Assembly: GCF_028885415.1 (NCBI RefSeq)
Contig: NZ_CP118527.1
Span: 2,108,001-2,172,000 of the forward strand
Direction of reading: 5' to 3'
DNA: 64,000 bases
From: Streptomyces coeruleorubidus
Lineage (GTDB): Bacteria; Actinomycetota; Actinomycetes; Streptomycetales; Streptomycetaceae
Shown here: positions 36,971 to 45,700 of the stretch, in pieces
How positions within the stretch are numbered: the stretch's first letter is position 1
Layout: every line of letters begins with the position of its first letter
Notes under the pieces: model-generated
What the model was told of the DNA's origin: nothing
The model's input: only the letters and a program-made list of their open reading frames with translations
The model's database searches: none
Made by a program: the position numbers and the translations under genes

Positions 36971-38116
36971 CTATGCGAGGGGCCGGGGCTGGGTCAACTC
37001 GTCGTAAACACTGAGCACTTGGGCGACCGTCTCGTCCTCGCTCGGCCAGGTCGCCGCCTGCCGGATGCCCTTGACCTTCAGCAGCTCCCGGCGCTCGGGG
37101 TCGCCGAGCAGGCGTACGACGGTTCCGGCGAGCGCCTCCGCGTCCCCACGCGGGACGAGTTCGGCCGCGTCGCCGACGAGTTCGGGGATGCCGCCGACGT
37201 CGGTCGCGACGAGCGGCACGCGCGCGTGGAGGGCCTCCTGGGCGAGGACGGAGCGCGCCTCCTCCCACCGGCTCGGCAGCAGGGCGAGGTCGGCGGCGGC
37301 GAGCAGGTCGCAGATGTCGTCGCGCCGCCCGATGAGCCGGACGGGCAGCCCCTCGCTCTCGATCCGCTCCTGGAGTTCGCCGCGCAGCGACCCCTCGCCC
37401 GCAATCACGACCAGGGGCACGGGGTCGAGCCGGCGCCACGCCCGCGCGGCGTCCAGCAGCACGTCGTACCCGCGGTGCCGCTCAAGGGAGCCGACGGCCA
37501 TCAGCAACGGCCGTCCGATGGCGCCGAGTTCGGCACGCACCTTGGGCCGCAGCCGGTCGGGGTCGTCGGGCTCCACGGGCCTGCGGGGGCTGGGCAGCGC
37601 GACGGCCGCGAGCCGTGCGTCCCGCGCCCCGGTCCGCCGCGCCCGGTCCACGAGCGCCGAGGTCGTCCCCAGCACCACGGTGGCCGCCTTCACGACCCGG
37701 CGCTCCAGTACCCGCAGCAGATGGGCGCGGGCCCCGTCGGCATGCGCCCGGTCGTGCCACGTCACGACGAACGGGGTCCGCACGCGCCGCCCGCTGAGCG
37801 CGAGCGCGGTACGGAACGAGGCGTGCAGCCCGTGCGCGTGCACCAGATCTGCGTCGGCACAGGCCGCCCGCAGGGCCGCCACCGACACCGGGTCACTGCT
37901 GCGCGGCACATGCACATGGTCGGCCCCGACACCGCTGAAGTCATAGGCGCGATCCGCCTCATAGGGGGCGCACACCGTGACTTTCACGCCCCGTGCGACG
38001 AGCCCGGCGGCCAGGGAGCGGACATGCGCACTGCTGGCCGCATTGCCTCCGCCCAGCACCTGCACGGTGCGCAACGGCGACTGGCCATGCGGTGAGTGGC
38101 TGCTCACGGGGGTCAC
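36971..38116 (-). CDS. Glycosyltransferase family 4 (GT-B fold)
   Basis: The 381-residue enzyme starts at a GTG with AGGAG nine bases upstream. It has the acceptor-side Rossmann domain (TVQVLGGGNAASSAHVRSLAAGLVARG and HAHGLHASFRTAL) and the donor-side domain with LMAVGSLERHRGYDVLLDA. The EX7E motif falls in RWEEARSVLAQEALHARVPLVATDVGGIPELV. It probably transfers a sugar from a nucleotide donor to a lipid or glycan; the acceptor is not predictable. Related genes beside recN are common in Streptomyces. No other glycan genes are adjacent. Confidence 0.88.
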   Translation of the reverse strand: MTPVSSHSPHGQSPLRTVQVLGGGNAASSAHVRSLAAGLVARGVKVTVCAPYEADRAYDFSGVGADHVHVPRSSDPVSVAALRAACADADLVHAHGLHASFRTALALSGRRVRTPFVVTWHDRAHADGARAHLLRVLERRVVKAATVVLGTTSALVDRARRTGARDARLAAVALPSPRRPVEPDDPDRLRPKVRAELGAIGRPLLMAVGSLERHRGYDVLLDAARAWRRLDPVPLVVIAGEGSLRGELQERIESEGLPVRLIGRRDDICDLLAAADLALLPSRWEEARSVLAQEALHARVPLVATDVGGIPELVGDAAELVPRGDAEALAGTVVRLLGDPERRELLKVKGIRQAATWPSEDETVAQVLSVYDELTQPRPLA

Positions 38117-38328
38117 GTGGCCGGGCTCCTGGTTCAGGTCGGGCGGTCACCGCGCAGGATTCCCACGCGTCCTCCGCCAAGGATGCCAGGACATATGCGG
38201 GTTCCGGGAACGCCCGAAGCCCGGCGGCGCGACAGTGGGGCGCGGCAAACGGGGAGATGCGCCGGTCCGGGTCACCCACACGAGTGAAGATCGGCGCATC
38301 CCGCGACAGCTACGCGACCGCTCCCGCG

Positions 38329-40065
38329 CTACACATCCGCCCGAGCCGTCGCCAGCAGCTCCTCCGCGTGCGCCCGGGCCGTCTGCGAGTCCTCCTGGCC
38401 GGCGAGCATCCGGGACAGCTCCCGTACCCGCTCCTCCCCTTCCAGCACCTTCACACCGGAACGGGTGACCGACCCGTCGTTCGTCTTCTCGACCAGCAAC
38501 TGCCGGTCGGCGAAGGCGGCGACCTGCGGGAGATGGGTCACGACCACGACCTGCGCGCTCTTCGCCAGGCGCGCCAGCCGTCGGCCGATCTCGACCGCCG
38601 CCTTGCCACCGACACCGGCGTCGACCTCGTCGAAGAGATACGTCGGCACGGGATCCGTCCCCGCGAACACGACCTCCACGGCCAGCATCACGCGGGACAG
38701 CTCACCACCGGACGCCCCCTTGGCGATCGGCCGCGGCGGCGCGCCCGGGTGGGGGGCCAGCAGCAGCTCGACCTCGTCGGCACCCGCGGGCCCGTAGGCG
38801 ACCGGACGGCCGCCGACCTCGACGCCGTCCGGGTCCTCGGTCTGCCGGATGTCGAAGGACACGCGCGCGTGCGGCATGGCGAGCGAGGCCAGCTCGGCGG
38901 TCACGGCCGCGGCGAACCGCTCTGCGGCATCCGTCCGCGCGTCCGTCAACGCCTGTGCGAGCCCGCCCAGTTCGGCCCGCAGCGCGTCCCGCTCGGCGGT
39001 CAGCTCCCCGATCCGCTCGTCGTCGCCGTCGAGTTCGGTCAGCCGGGCGGCGCTCCGCTCGGCCCAGGCCAGCACGGCGGCGATGTCCTCGCCGTACTTC
39101 CGGGTCAGCCCGGTCAGCGCGGCCCGCCGCTCCTCGACGGCCGCCAGCCGCAGCGGATCGGCGTCCAGATCGTCGGCGTACCCGGCCAGGTCCCCGGCCG
39201 CGTCGCGCAGCAGGATCCCGATCTCCCCGATGCGGTCGGCGAGCGCGGCCAGCGCCGGATCGTGCGACCGTACGGCGTCCAGGGCCCGCTGCGCGCCCGC
39301 GACGAGCGTCCCGGCGTCGACGCCCTCGGGGTCCTCCGGATTGCCCGCGAGCGCGGCGTGCGCGACCGCGGCGGCGGACGCCAGCGCCTCGGCGTGCCCG
39401 AGCCGCTCGGCCTCCTCGGCCAACTCCACGTCCTCACCGGCCCGGGGCTCGACGGCGGCGATCTCGTCGAGCCCGTAGCGCAGCATGTCGGCCTCCTGGG
39501 CCCGTTCACGCGCGCGCGTGGTGATCTCGTCGAGCTCTGCGGAGACGGCCCGCAGTCGCTTGTACGCCTCGCCGTACTTGGCCAGCGGCACGGCGACCGC
39601 GTCGCCCGCGTACCGGTCGAGCGCCTGCCGCTGCCGGGACAGCTTGAGCAGCCCCTGCTGGTCGGTCTGCCCGTGCACGGCCACCAGCTCGTCGGCGAGC
39701 TCGGCGAGCACGCCCACGGGCACGCTGCGCCCGCCCAGGTGCGCCCGCGAGCGCCCCTCGGCGGAAACGGTACGGCTGATCAGCAGCGCCCCGTCGTCGA
39801 GCTCGGCCCCGGCCTCCTCGGCGCGTACGGCGGCCGTGGCGTCGTCGGGGACGGTGATCCGCCCCTCCACGACGGCCTTCCCGGCCCCGATCCGCACGAG
39901 CGCCGGGTCCGCGCGCCCGCCCAGCAGCAACCCGAGGCTGGTGACCACCATGGTCTTGCCCGCACCCGTCTCACCGGTGACCGCGGTGAACCCGGGCGAC
40001 AGCTCGACAACGGCGTCGTCGATCACACCGAGCGACCGTATCCGCATCTCCTCCAACACGGACAC
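38329..40065 (-). CDS. recN: DNA repair ATPase RecN
   Basis: The 578-residue SMC-like protein acts in double-strand break repair. It has an N-terminal Walker A half (GFTAVTGETGAGKTMVV), a long central coiled-coil region rich in Ala, Glu and Arg (about residues 160-370), and a C-terminal half with the ABC signature ASGGELSRVMLA and Walker B YLFDEVDAGVGG. The GTG at 40065, with AAGG upstream, is used; an internal ATG six codons later (40047) is an alternative. It is the last gene of the tlyA-nadK-recN run, with a repeated element in the spacer before it. Confidence 0.95.
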   Translation of the reverse strand: MSVLEEMRIRSLGVIDDAVVELSPGFTAVTGETGAGKTMVVTSLGLLLGGRADPALVRIGAGKAVVEGRITVPDDATAAVRAEEAGAELDDGALLISRTVSAEGRSRAHLGGRSVPVGVLAELADELVAVHGQTDQQGLLKLSRQRQALDRYAGDAVAVPLAKYGEAYKRLRAVSAELDEITTRARERAQEADMLRYGLDEIAAVEPRAGEDVELAEEAERLGHAEALASAAAVAHAALAGNPEDPEGVDAGTLVAGAQRALDAVRSHDPALAALADRIGEIGILLRDAAGDLAGYADDLDADPLRLAAVEERRAALTGLTRKYGEDIAAVLAWAERSAARLTELDGDDERIGELTAERDALRAELGGLAQALTDARTDAAERFAAAVTAELASLAMPHARVSFDIRQTEDPDGVEVGGRPVAYGPAGADEVELLLAPHPGAPPRPIAKGASGGELSRVMLAVEVVFAGTDPVPTYLFDEVDAGVGGKAAVEIGRRLARLAKSAQVVVVTHLPQVAAFADRQLLVEKTNDGSVTRSGVKVLEGEERVRELSRMLAGQEDSQTARAHAEELLATARADV

Positions 40066-40129
40066 GACCTTACGAGGTCCGAGCCAAGGATTGCGACTGG
40101 CCTGCCCTTGTCACCCACGAGAGTGGATC

Positions 40130-40185
40130 GCCCGAAAGGGGCGCGGGGAACTGCGCGAACAACCACAAACCACCCGCACCCGCCG
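40130..40185 (-). repeat. Dispersed Streptomyces intergenic repeat in the nadK-recN spacer
   Basis: The motif CGAAAGGGGCGCGGGGAACT followed by GCGCGA and a CCACAA tract lies in the 148-base spacer. From memory, this sequence recurs many times between genes in Streptomyces genomes. It can fold through CGCGG/CTGCGCG pairing and often sits after genes, like a terminator. Confidence 0.6.
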
Positions 40186-40213
40186 ACGCTTCCAAACCAC
40201 CCCCCACAAACCG

Positions 40214-41119
40214 CTAGTGAGGAGCCCCCCGCCACCCGGAAACCGGCAATGCGAACTTCGCCACCAGCCGATCCGTGAACGACGCATGATGCAGCCGAGC
40301 CAGCCGCACCGGCACAGCCCCCCGCCGCACCTCGACCCGCGCCCCCGGCGGCAACTCCACAGTCCGCCGCCCGTCACACCACAGAACCCCCGGCGGAATA
40401 TGTGGCAGAACCTCCACAGCCAACACAGAATCCGGCGAAGTCACCAACGGCTTCGCGAACAGGGCATGCGCCGAGATCGGCACCATCAACAGCGCCTCGA
40501 CCTCCGGCCACACCACCGGCCCGCCCGCGGAGAACGCGTACGCCGTCGACCCGGTCGGCGTCGCGCACACGATCCCGTCACAGCCGAAGCCCGTCACCGG
40601 CCGCCCGTCGATCTCGAGGACGACCTCCAGCATCCGCTCGGCGGACACCTTCTGCACGGCCGCCTCGTTCAGCGCCCAGTCCGTGTGCACGATGTCCCCG
40701 TTGCGGTGCACCACGACGTCGACGGTCATCCGCTCCTCGACCTCGTACGCCTTGGTCACCACCCGGTCGACGACCTTGTCGAGGTCGTCCCGCTCGGCCT
40801 CCGCGAGGAACCCGACCCGCCCGAGGTTGACGCCGAGCATCGGCACGCCCGACGCCCGCGCGAACTCGGCACCACGCAGCAGCGTGCCGTCACCGCCCAG
40901 CACGATGAGCAGCTCGCACCCGTCGAGGCACTGCGGAGTCGCCTCCCCGACCAGCTCCACCTCGTCCGGCAGCGGCAGGTCGCGCGCCTCCGCCTCCAGC
41001 ACGCGCACGCCCAGCCCGGAGCGCAGCAGCCCCTTCACCACGAGCTCGGCACTGCGCACGGCCGCGGGCCGGCCCGTGTGGGCGAGCAGGAAAACAGTAC
41101 GAGCTCGGTTCTCGGTCAA
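40214..41119 (-). CDS. nadK: NAD kinase
   Basis: The 301-residue enzyme phosphorylates NAD to NADP. It shows LLIVLGGDGTLLRGAEFA (the GGDGT motif), LGVNLGRVGFLAEAE, GDIVHTDWALNEAAVQ (NE/D motif) and GIVCATPTGSTAYAFSAGGP. The true start is a TTG at 41119: GGAGGGG lies six bases upstream, and the TTG overlaps the tlyA stop (TTGA). Longer frames upstream run through tlyA in another phase and are not real. It belongs to the co-translated tlyA-nadK unit. Confidence 0.95.
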   Translation of the reverse strand: MTENRARTVFLLAHTGRPAAVRSAELVVKGLLRSGLGVRVLEAEARDLPLPDEVELVGEATPQCLDGCELLIVLGGDGTLLRGAEFARASGVPMLGVNLGRVGFLAEAERDDLDKVVDRVVTKAYEVEERMTVDVVVHRNGDIVHTDWALNEAAVQKVSAERMLEVVLEIDGRPVTGFGCDGIVCATPTGSTAYAFSAGGPVVWPEVEALLMVPISAHALFAKPLVTSPDSVLAVEVLPHIPPGVLWCDGRRTVELPPGARVEVRRGAVPVRLARLHHASFTDRLVAKFALPVSGWRGAPH

Positions 41120-41931
41120 CGCGGCCCCTCCGCAACTGCACGGTCGACATCGGCCGGGTCCAGTTCCGGTGCCCCGGCCCGCAGCCACAGAAAGTATTCG
41201 ACATTCCCCGACGGCCCGGGCAGCGGACTGGCCGTCACACCCTTCACCCCGAGTCCCAGTCCCCAGGCCTTCTGGGCCACCCCCGTCACCGCTTCGGCCC
41301 GCAGTTGGGGACTGCGTACGACTCCCCCGCTGCCCAGCCGCTCCTTCCCCACCTCGAACTGCGGCTTGACCATCATCACCAGGTCCGCGTCCGGCCTCAC
41401 GCACCGCACCAGGGCGGGCAGGACCAGCCCGAGCGGGATGAAGGACAGATCCCCCACGACAAGATCCACAGGCTCCCCATCGATCTCTTCAAGTGTCAAT
41501 TCGCGTACGTTCGTACGGTCCTTGACGGTGACGCGTTCATCGTTCCGAAGAGACCATGCGAGTTGTCCGTATCCGACGTCCACGGCGACGACATGGGCGG
41601 CGCCCGCCCGCAGCAGGACATCGGTGAAACCGCCGGTGGACGCGCCGGCGTCGAGCGCCCTGCGCCCCTCGACGACCAGGCCCTGCGGCACGAACGCCGC
41701 CAGCGCGCCGGCGAGCTTGTGGCCGCCGCGCGACACGTAGTCGGGATCGCTGTCGTCGGTCGCGACGACGATCGCGGCCGCGGTCTCCACCTGCGTGGCG
41801 GGTTTGGTCGCGACGGTCTTGCCGACGGAGACCCGCCCGGCGGCGATCAGCTGGCCGGCATGCTCACGCGAGCGCGCGAGCTTCCGGCGGACCAGCTCCG
41901 CGTCGAGACGGCGGCGTGCGACTCCTGCCAC
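41116..41931 (-). CDS. tlyA: rRNA 2'-O-methyltransferase TlyA (16S/23S, hemolysin-like)
   Basis: The 271-residue enzyme methylates C1409 of 16S and C1920 of 23S rRNA in mycobacteria. An N-terminal S4 domain (RRLDAELVRRKLARSREHAGQLIAAGRV) is followed by the FtsJ-like SAM fold: GGHKLAGAL, ALDAGASTGGFTDVLLRAGA and VDLVVGDLSFIPL. The GTG at 41931 was chosen because the conserved S4 domain begins there. It is seven bases after the stop of the small upstream gene and overlaps nadK. In mycobacteria, loss gives capreomycin resistance. Confidence 0.94.
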   Translation of the reverse strand: MAGVARRRLDAELVRRKLARSREHAGQLIAAGRVSVGKTVATKPATQVETAAAIVVATDDSDPDYVSRGGHKLAGALAAFVPQGLVVEGRRALDAGASTGGFTDVLLRAGAAHVVAVDVGYGQLAWSLRNDERVTVKDRTNVRELTLEEIDGEPVDLVVGDLSFIPLGLVLPALVRCVRPDADLVMMVKPQFEVGKERLGSGGVVRSPQLRAEAVTGVAQKAWGLGLGVKGVTASPLPGPSGNVEYFLWLRAGAPELDPADVDRAVAEGPR

Positions 41932-41938
41932 GTTCGGT

Positions 41939-42235
41939 TCAGCTCCCCTGTCGGTATGTCGATGGGGGCGCCGGAGGTCCCGGGCGGGCGTCGAGCGCGG
42001 TGAGCGCGTCGCGCAGCCCCCGGTGTACATCCTCGTACACCTCGACGTGTCCGTCCGTGGTGAGGTGGTCCGCGTCACCGAGCCGGTCCAGGGCCGCGTC
42101 CACGTCTGCGTTGCCCGTGGGGGTGCGGGGCACCTTCAGCGGGGCGGGGGCGGCGGGGTCGTCCTCGGGCGCCGGCTCCGGCGCCGGCTCGGGCTCTTCC
42201 TCCACCACCGGCATTTCGGGAACTGCGTCTTCCAT
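41939..42235 (-). CDS. Small acidic conserved Streptomyces protein
   Basis: A 98-residue protein with an acidic Glu/Pro-rich N-terminal third (alternating EPEPAPEP) and a short helical domain at the C-terminus (DVDAALDRLGDADHLTTDGHVEVYEDVHRGLRDAL). It starts from an ATG and ends seven bases before tlyA, so the genes are likely co-transcribed. The helical part could be a small binding domain. I recognise no family. It overlaps no other gene and is divergent from the SCP2-like gene. Confidence 0.7.
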   Translation of the reverse strand: MEDAVPEMPVVEEEPEPAPEPAPEDDPAAPAPLKVPRTPTGNADVDAALDRLGDADHLTTDGHVEVYEDVHRGLRDALTALDARPGPPAPPSTYRQGS

Positions 42236-42277
42236 GCCCCGACGCTACCGCGAACCGCTGCGGTACCGTCGATCGCG

Positions 42278-42625
42278 ATGGCCACGATCGAGGAGTGCCG
42301 CAGCGCACTCGACAAGCTCTCCGACAACATGCAGCACGCCGAAGGGAACGTCCGCGAGGCCGCGGCCCTGGACCGTTCGGTGAGCTGCCACATCACGGAC
42401 CTGGACGTCACCTTCGTCGGCCGTATGCGGGGCGGGCGGATCGAGGTACGCGACACGGTCCAGGGCCCGCCGCCCGGCAAGGCCGAGATCAGGCTGGCCA
42501 TGACCGGTGACGACCTGGTCGCGCTGGTCGACGGCCAGCTGAACTTCGCCAAGGCCTGGGGCTCGGGCCGGGTGAAACTGCACGCGGGCGTGCGCGACCT
42601 GCTCCAGCTCAGGAAGCTTCTGTAG
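42278..42625 (+). CDS. SCP2 sterol-carrier-like protein
   Basis: A 115-residue single-domain protein of the SCP2 fold. Strands alternate through ITDLDVTFVGRMRGGRIEV, KAEIRLAMTGDDLVALVDGQLNFAKAWGSGRVKLHAG (the typical G-x-V-K/R-L turn) and a final helix DLLQLRKLL. SCP2 domains bind sterols, fatty acyl chains or other lipids. The start is the ATG at 42278; longer frames run through the promoter. The last 17 bases overlap the convergent ATPase gene. It is divergent from the small acidic gene. Confidence 0.85.
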   Translation: MATIEECRSALDKLSDNMQHAEGNVREAAALDRSVSCHITDLDVTFVGRMRGGRIEVRDTVQGPPPGKAEIRLAMTGDDLVALVDGQLNFAKAWGSGRVKLHAGVRDLLQLRKLL

Positions 42626-43469
42626 CGGCCACCTTCCCGGCCCCGGTCCCCGCCCCGACGCGTGTCTTCCGCGCCGCCGGCACCACCAGCGGCGTGCCCG
42701 TCTCCGGGTCGTCGATGACCTGGCAGCGCAGCCCGAAGACCTCCTCGACCAGCTCGGCCGTGACGATGTCCTTCGGCGCGCCCTCGGCGATGACCCGGCC
42801 CTCGCGCAGGGCGATGAGGTGCGTGGCGTAGCGGGCGGCGTGGTTCAGGTCGTGCAGCACGGCGACGAGCGTGCGCCCCTGCTCCTCGTGCAGCTCCGCG
42901 CACAGGTCCAGCACGTCGATCTGGTGCTGGATGTCCAGGTACGTCGTCGGCTCGTCGAGCAGCAGCAACGGCGTCTGCTGGGCGAGTGCCATGGCGATCC
43001 ACACGCGCTGGCGCTGACCGCCCGACAGTTCGTCGACGTAGCGCTCGGCCAGCTCGGCGACGCCGGTCTGCCGCATGGACTCCTGGACGACCCGCTCGTC
43101 CTCGGTCGACCACTGGCGCAGGATGCCCTGGTGTGGGTACCGGCCCCGGCCCACCAGATCGCCGACGGTGATGCCGTCGGGCGCGATGGACGACTGGGGC
43201 AGCAGGCCGAGCGTGCGCGCGACCTTCTTGGCGGGCATCGACTGGATGACCTGACCGTCGAGCAGCACCCGGCCCTCGCTGGGCTTGAGCATCCGCGACA
43301 GCGCCCGCAGGAGCGTCGACTTGCCGCACGCGTTGGGGCCGACGATCACGGTGAAGGAGTTGTCGGGTATCTCCACCGACAGTTGCTCGGCGATCACCCG
43401 CTGGTCGTAGGCGAGGGTGACGTTCTCGGCGGACAGACGGTTCACGGTGCTCCTTCGGTTCTTGCTCAT
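42609..43469 (-). CDS. Iron-siderophore ABC ATPase (FecE/FepC-like)
   Basis: The 286-residue ATPase energises Fe3+-siderophore uptake. Walker A is GPNACGKSTLLRAL, the Q-loop SSIAPDG lies after LGLLPQ, the signature is LSGGQRQRVWIAMALAQQ, Walker B is LLLLDEPTTYLD and the H-loop LHDLNHAA. The ATG at 43469 has its A within ATGA, overlapping the permease stop. It is the third gene of a three-gene minus-strand operon whose first gene is preceded by an iron box, so it should be repressed by DmdR1/IdeR-type protein when iron is ample. Confidence 0.92.
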   Translation of the reverse strand: MSKNRRSTVNRLSAENVTLAYDQRVIAEQLSVEIPDNSFTVIVGPNACGKSTLLRALSRMLKPSEGRVLLDGQVIQSMPAKKVARTLGLLPQSSIAPDGITVGDLVGRGRYPHQGILRQWSTEDERVVQESMRQTGVAELAERYVDELSGGQRQRVWIAMALAQQTPLLLLDEPTTYLDIQHQIDVLDLCAELHEEQGRTLVAVLHDLNHAARYATHLIALREGRVIAEGAPKDIVTAELVEEVFGLRCQVIDDPETGTPLVVPAARKTRVGAGTGAGKVAATEAS

Positions 43470-44506
43470 ATCCGGCCCGCCTTGCGTTCGGTGACCAGCA
43501 GCCACAGCAGGTAGACACCGCCGAGCACGCCGGTGACCACGCCCACGGGCAACTGCTCGGCGCCGAACGCCCGCTGTGAGAGCCAGTCGGCGACGACCAG
43601 CAGGGCGGCACCCATGCACAGGGAGGCCAGCAGGTTCGGGCCGGGCGCACGGGTCAGGCGCCGGGCCAGCTGCGGCGCGGTGAGCGCGACGAAGCTGACG
43701 GGACCGGCGGCGGCGGTCGCGGACGCGGTCAGCAGCACGGCCGCCACCATCAGCAGCAGCCGTACCCGCTCCACCCGCACCCCGAGGGCGTACGACACGT
43801 CGTCGCCCATCTCCATCATCCGCAGCCCGCGCGCGTTGACCAGGACGAGCGGCACGAGCACGGCGCACAGCCCGAGCAGCGGCCAGACCTGGGCCCAGTC
43901 ACGGCCGTCGAGGGATCCCGTCATCCACACCACCGCGCGGGCCGCGTCCACGATGTCGGACTTGGTGAGCAGATAGCCGTTGACCGCCGTGACGATCGCG
44001 GAGACGCCGATACCGACCAGCACCAGCCGGTATCCGTGCACGCCCCGCTTCCAGGCGAGCACATAGATGGCGAGGCCGGTCACCAGGCCGCCCACCAGCG
44101 CGCCGGCGGCGACCTGGTTCGCGCTCCCGGAGAACAGCACGATCACCGTGAGCGCGCCGGCCGTCGCCCCCTGCCCGAGGCCCAGCACGTCCGGACTGCC
44201 CAGCGGATTGCGGGAGATGGACTGGAACAGCGCGCCGCCGAGCCCGAGCGAGGCGCCGACCAGCAGCCCGACCAGGACCCGCGGCAGCCGCAGTTCGTTG
44301 ACGATGAACTCCTGGCCCGTGTTGCCCTCGCCGAACAGCGTCCGCAGCACGTCGGCGGCCGGGATCGGGAAGTCGCCGGTGCCGATGAGCACGACACTCG
44401 CCGTGAGCGCCGCGACCAGCAGCAGGAGCACGACGGTGAAGGCCCGCACGTCCAGGCGTACGGAGAGCCCGCCCGGGGTCCTCACGGCACGGTTGGTGGT
44501 CTTCAC
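43466..44506 (-). CDS. Iron-siderophore ABC permease (FecCD family), second subunit
   Basis: The 346-residue membrane protein has about ten spans. It carries the FecCD signature LPRVLVGLLVGASLGLGGALFQSISRNPLGSPDVLG, GVSAIVTAVNGYLL, and the coupling-helix segment near GLRMMEMGDDVSYALGV. A typical VALTAPQLARRL stretch comes near the end. The GTG at 44506 overlaps the stop of the first permease. The two permeases form a heterodimer with the ATPase. No binding-protein gene is adjacent, so the receptor must be encoded elsewhere. Confidence 0.92.
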   Translation of the reverse strand: MKTTNRAVRTPGGLSVRLDVRAFTVVLLLLVAALTASVVLIGTGDFPIPAADVLRTLFGEGNTGQEFIVNELRLPRVLVGLLVGASLGLGGALFQSISRNPLGSPDVLGLGQGATAGALTVIVLFSGSANQVAAGALVGGLVTGLAIYVLAWKRGVHGYRLVLVGIGVSAIVTAVNGYLLTKSDIVDAARAVVWMTGSLDGRDWAQVWPLLGLCAVLVPLVLVNARGLRMMEMGDDVSYALGVRVERVRLLLMVAAVLLTASATAAAGPVSFVALTAPQLARRLTRAPGPNLLASLCMGAALLVVADWLSQRAFGAEQLPVGVVTGVLGGVYLLWLLVTERKAGRI

Positions 44507-45546
44507 AGCTGCGCCGTCCTCCGCCGTCGTACGAGATAGATGAACACCGGCCCGCCGAGGATCGCGGTGACGATGCCCACCTGGAGTTCCGCGGGCCGGG
44601 CCACGATCCGGCCGAGGACATCGGCACCGAGCAGCAGCACGGGCGACAGGAACGCCGCGTACGGCAGGATCCAGCGCAGGTCGGGCCCGGTGAAGGAACG
44701 CACGACGTGCGGCACCATCAGCCCGACGAACACGATCGGCCCGCAGGCCGCGGTCGCCGCCCCGCACAGCACGGTCGCGGCCAGCATGGACAGCGCCCGC
44801 GTCCGGTTCAGGTTGGCGCCGAGCGCCTTGGCGGTGTCGTCGCCCATGGCCATGGCGTTGAGCGGCCGGGACAGGGCCAGTGCCAGGACCACACCGGCCA
44901 GCAGGAACGGCAGGACCTGCCGGATGGTCGAGTCGTTCGCCGCGGACAGCGAACCGATCGTCCAGAACCGCATCTTGCCGAGCGCCGCGTCGTCCATGAT
45001 CATCACGGCCTGGAGGTAGCCGTAGAGCGCGGCGCTGAGCGCCGTACCGGCGAGCGCGAGCCGCACCGGCGTCGCGCCCCGGCTGCCGCCGAGGAACCAC
45101 ACCAGCGCCCCGACCGCGGCCGCGCCGAAGAACGCGAACCAGACGTAGCCGCTGAGCGAGGTGATCCCGAGGTACGTGATGGCCGTGACGACCGCGGCGG
45201 ACGCGCCCGCGTTGATACCGAGCAGTCCGGGGTCGGCCAGCGGGTTGCGCGTGAGCGCCTGGAGAACAGCTCCGGCCAGACCGAGGGCGGCACCGGCGAG
45301 CAGCCCGAGCACGGTCCGCGACAGCCGCTCCGCGACGACCACGTCGCCGTATGTCCCCGAGTCCTCGAACAAGCCGTGCCAGACCTGCCCGAGGGACAGC
45401 TCTTTCGCTCCGATCACGATACTCGCCAGCGCGACGAGCACCAGGATCGCGACGGCCAGGAGGAGCCCGAAGGCCCGTATCGCCCGTCGGGTCGGGGGCG
45501 CGGGGGCGGTCTCCGCGCGCTGTTCGGGGGGACTGTCGACCAACAC
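44503..45546 (-). CDS. Iron-siderophore ABC permease (FecCD family), first subunit
   Basis: The 347-residue multi-span permease has ERLSRTVLGLLAGAALGLAGAVLQALTRNPLADPGLLGINAGAS, the most conserved FecC stretch. ALGANLNRTRALSML follows, with FVGLMVPHVVRSFTGPDLRW near the end. It starts at a GTG (45546), only five bases downstream of the iron box (45552-45570). The transcript may therefore be leaderless, and the repressor would block the polymerase directly. It is the first gene of the siderophore operon. Confidence 0.92.
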   Translation of the reverse strand: MLVDSPPEQRAETAPAPPTRRAIRAFGLLLAVAILVLVALASIVIGAKELSLGQVWHGLFEDSGTYGDVVVAERLSRTVLGLLAGAALGLAGAVLQALTRNPLADPGLLGINAGASAAVVTAITYLGITSLSGYVWFAFFGAAAVGALVWFLGGSRGATPVRLALAGTALSAALYGYLQAVMIMDDAALGKMRFWTIGSLSAANDSTIRQVLPFLLAGVVLALALSRPLNAMAMGDDTAKALGANLNRTRALSMLAATVLCGAATAACGPIVFVGLMVPHVVRSFTGPDLRWILPYAAFLSPVLLLGADVLGRIVARPAELQVGIVTAILGGPVFIYLVRRRRTAQL

Positions 45547-45551
45547 GCAGG

Positions 45552-45570
45552 TTAGGTTAGCCTACCCTGC
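45552..45570 (-). promoter_or_regulatory. Iron box (DtxR/IdeR/DmdR1 operator)
   Basis: TTAGGTTAGCCTACCCTGC matches the 19-bp iron box consensus TTAGGTTAGGCTAACCTAA at most positions (plus-strand reading). It abuts the start codon of the siderophore permease gene, and the operator overlaps the probable -10 region. Confidence 0.85.
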
Positions 45571-45635
45571 CATCCGATCTCGATTCCGGAGCCCGGCCGC
45601 CGCCACGGACGCCCGGCCGGAGCGTGCCCGCGCAC

Positions 45636-45695
45636 GCGGATCCAACGCGGACTCAGAACCGCGGACCCAACCGGCGCTCGGACCGCGGACCCAAC
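45636..45695. repeat. Short imperfect repeats after the HAD gene
   Basis: GCGGA(T/C)CCAAC occurs at 45636-45646, 45661-45671 and 45685-45695, with spacings of 25 and 24 bases. They lie between the HAD gene stop and the iron box. Their function is not clear. Confidence 0.55.
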
Positions 45696-45700
45696 GGGCG

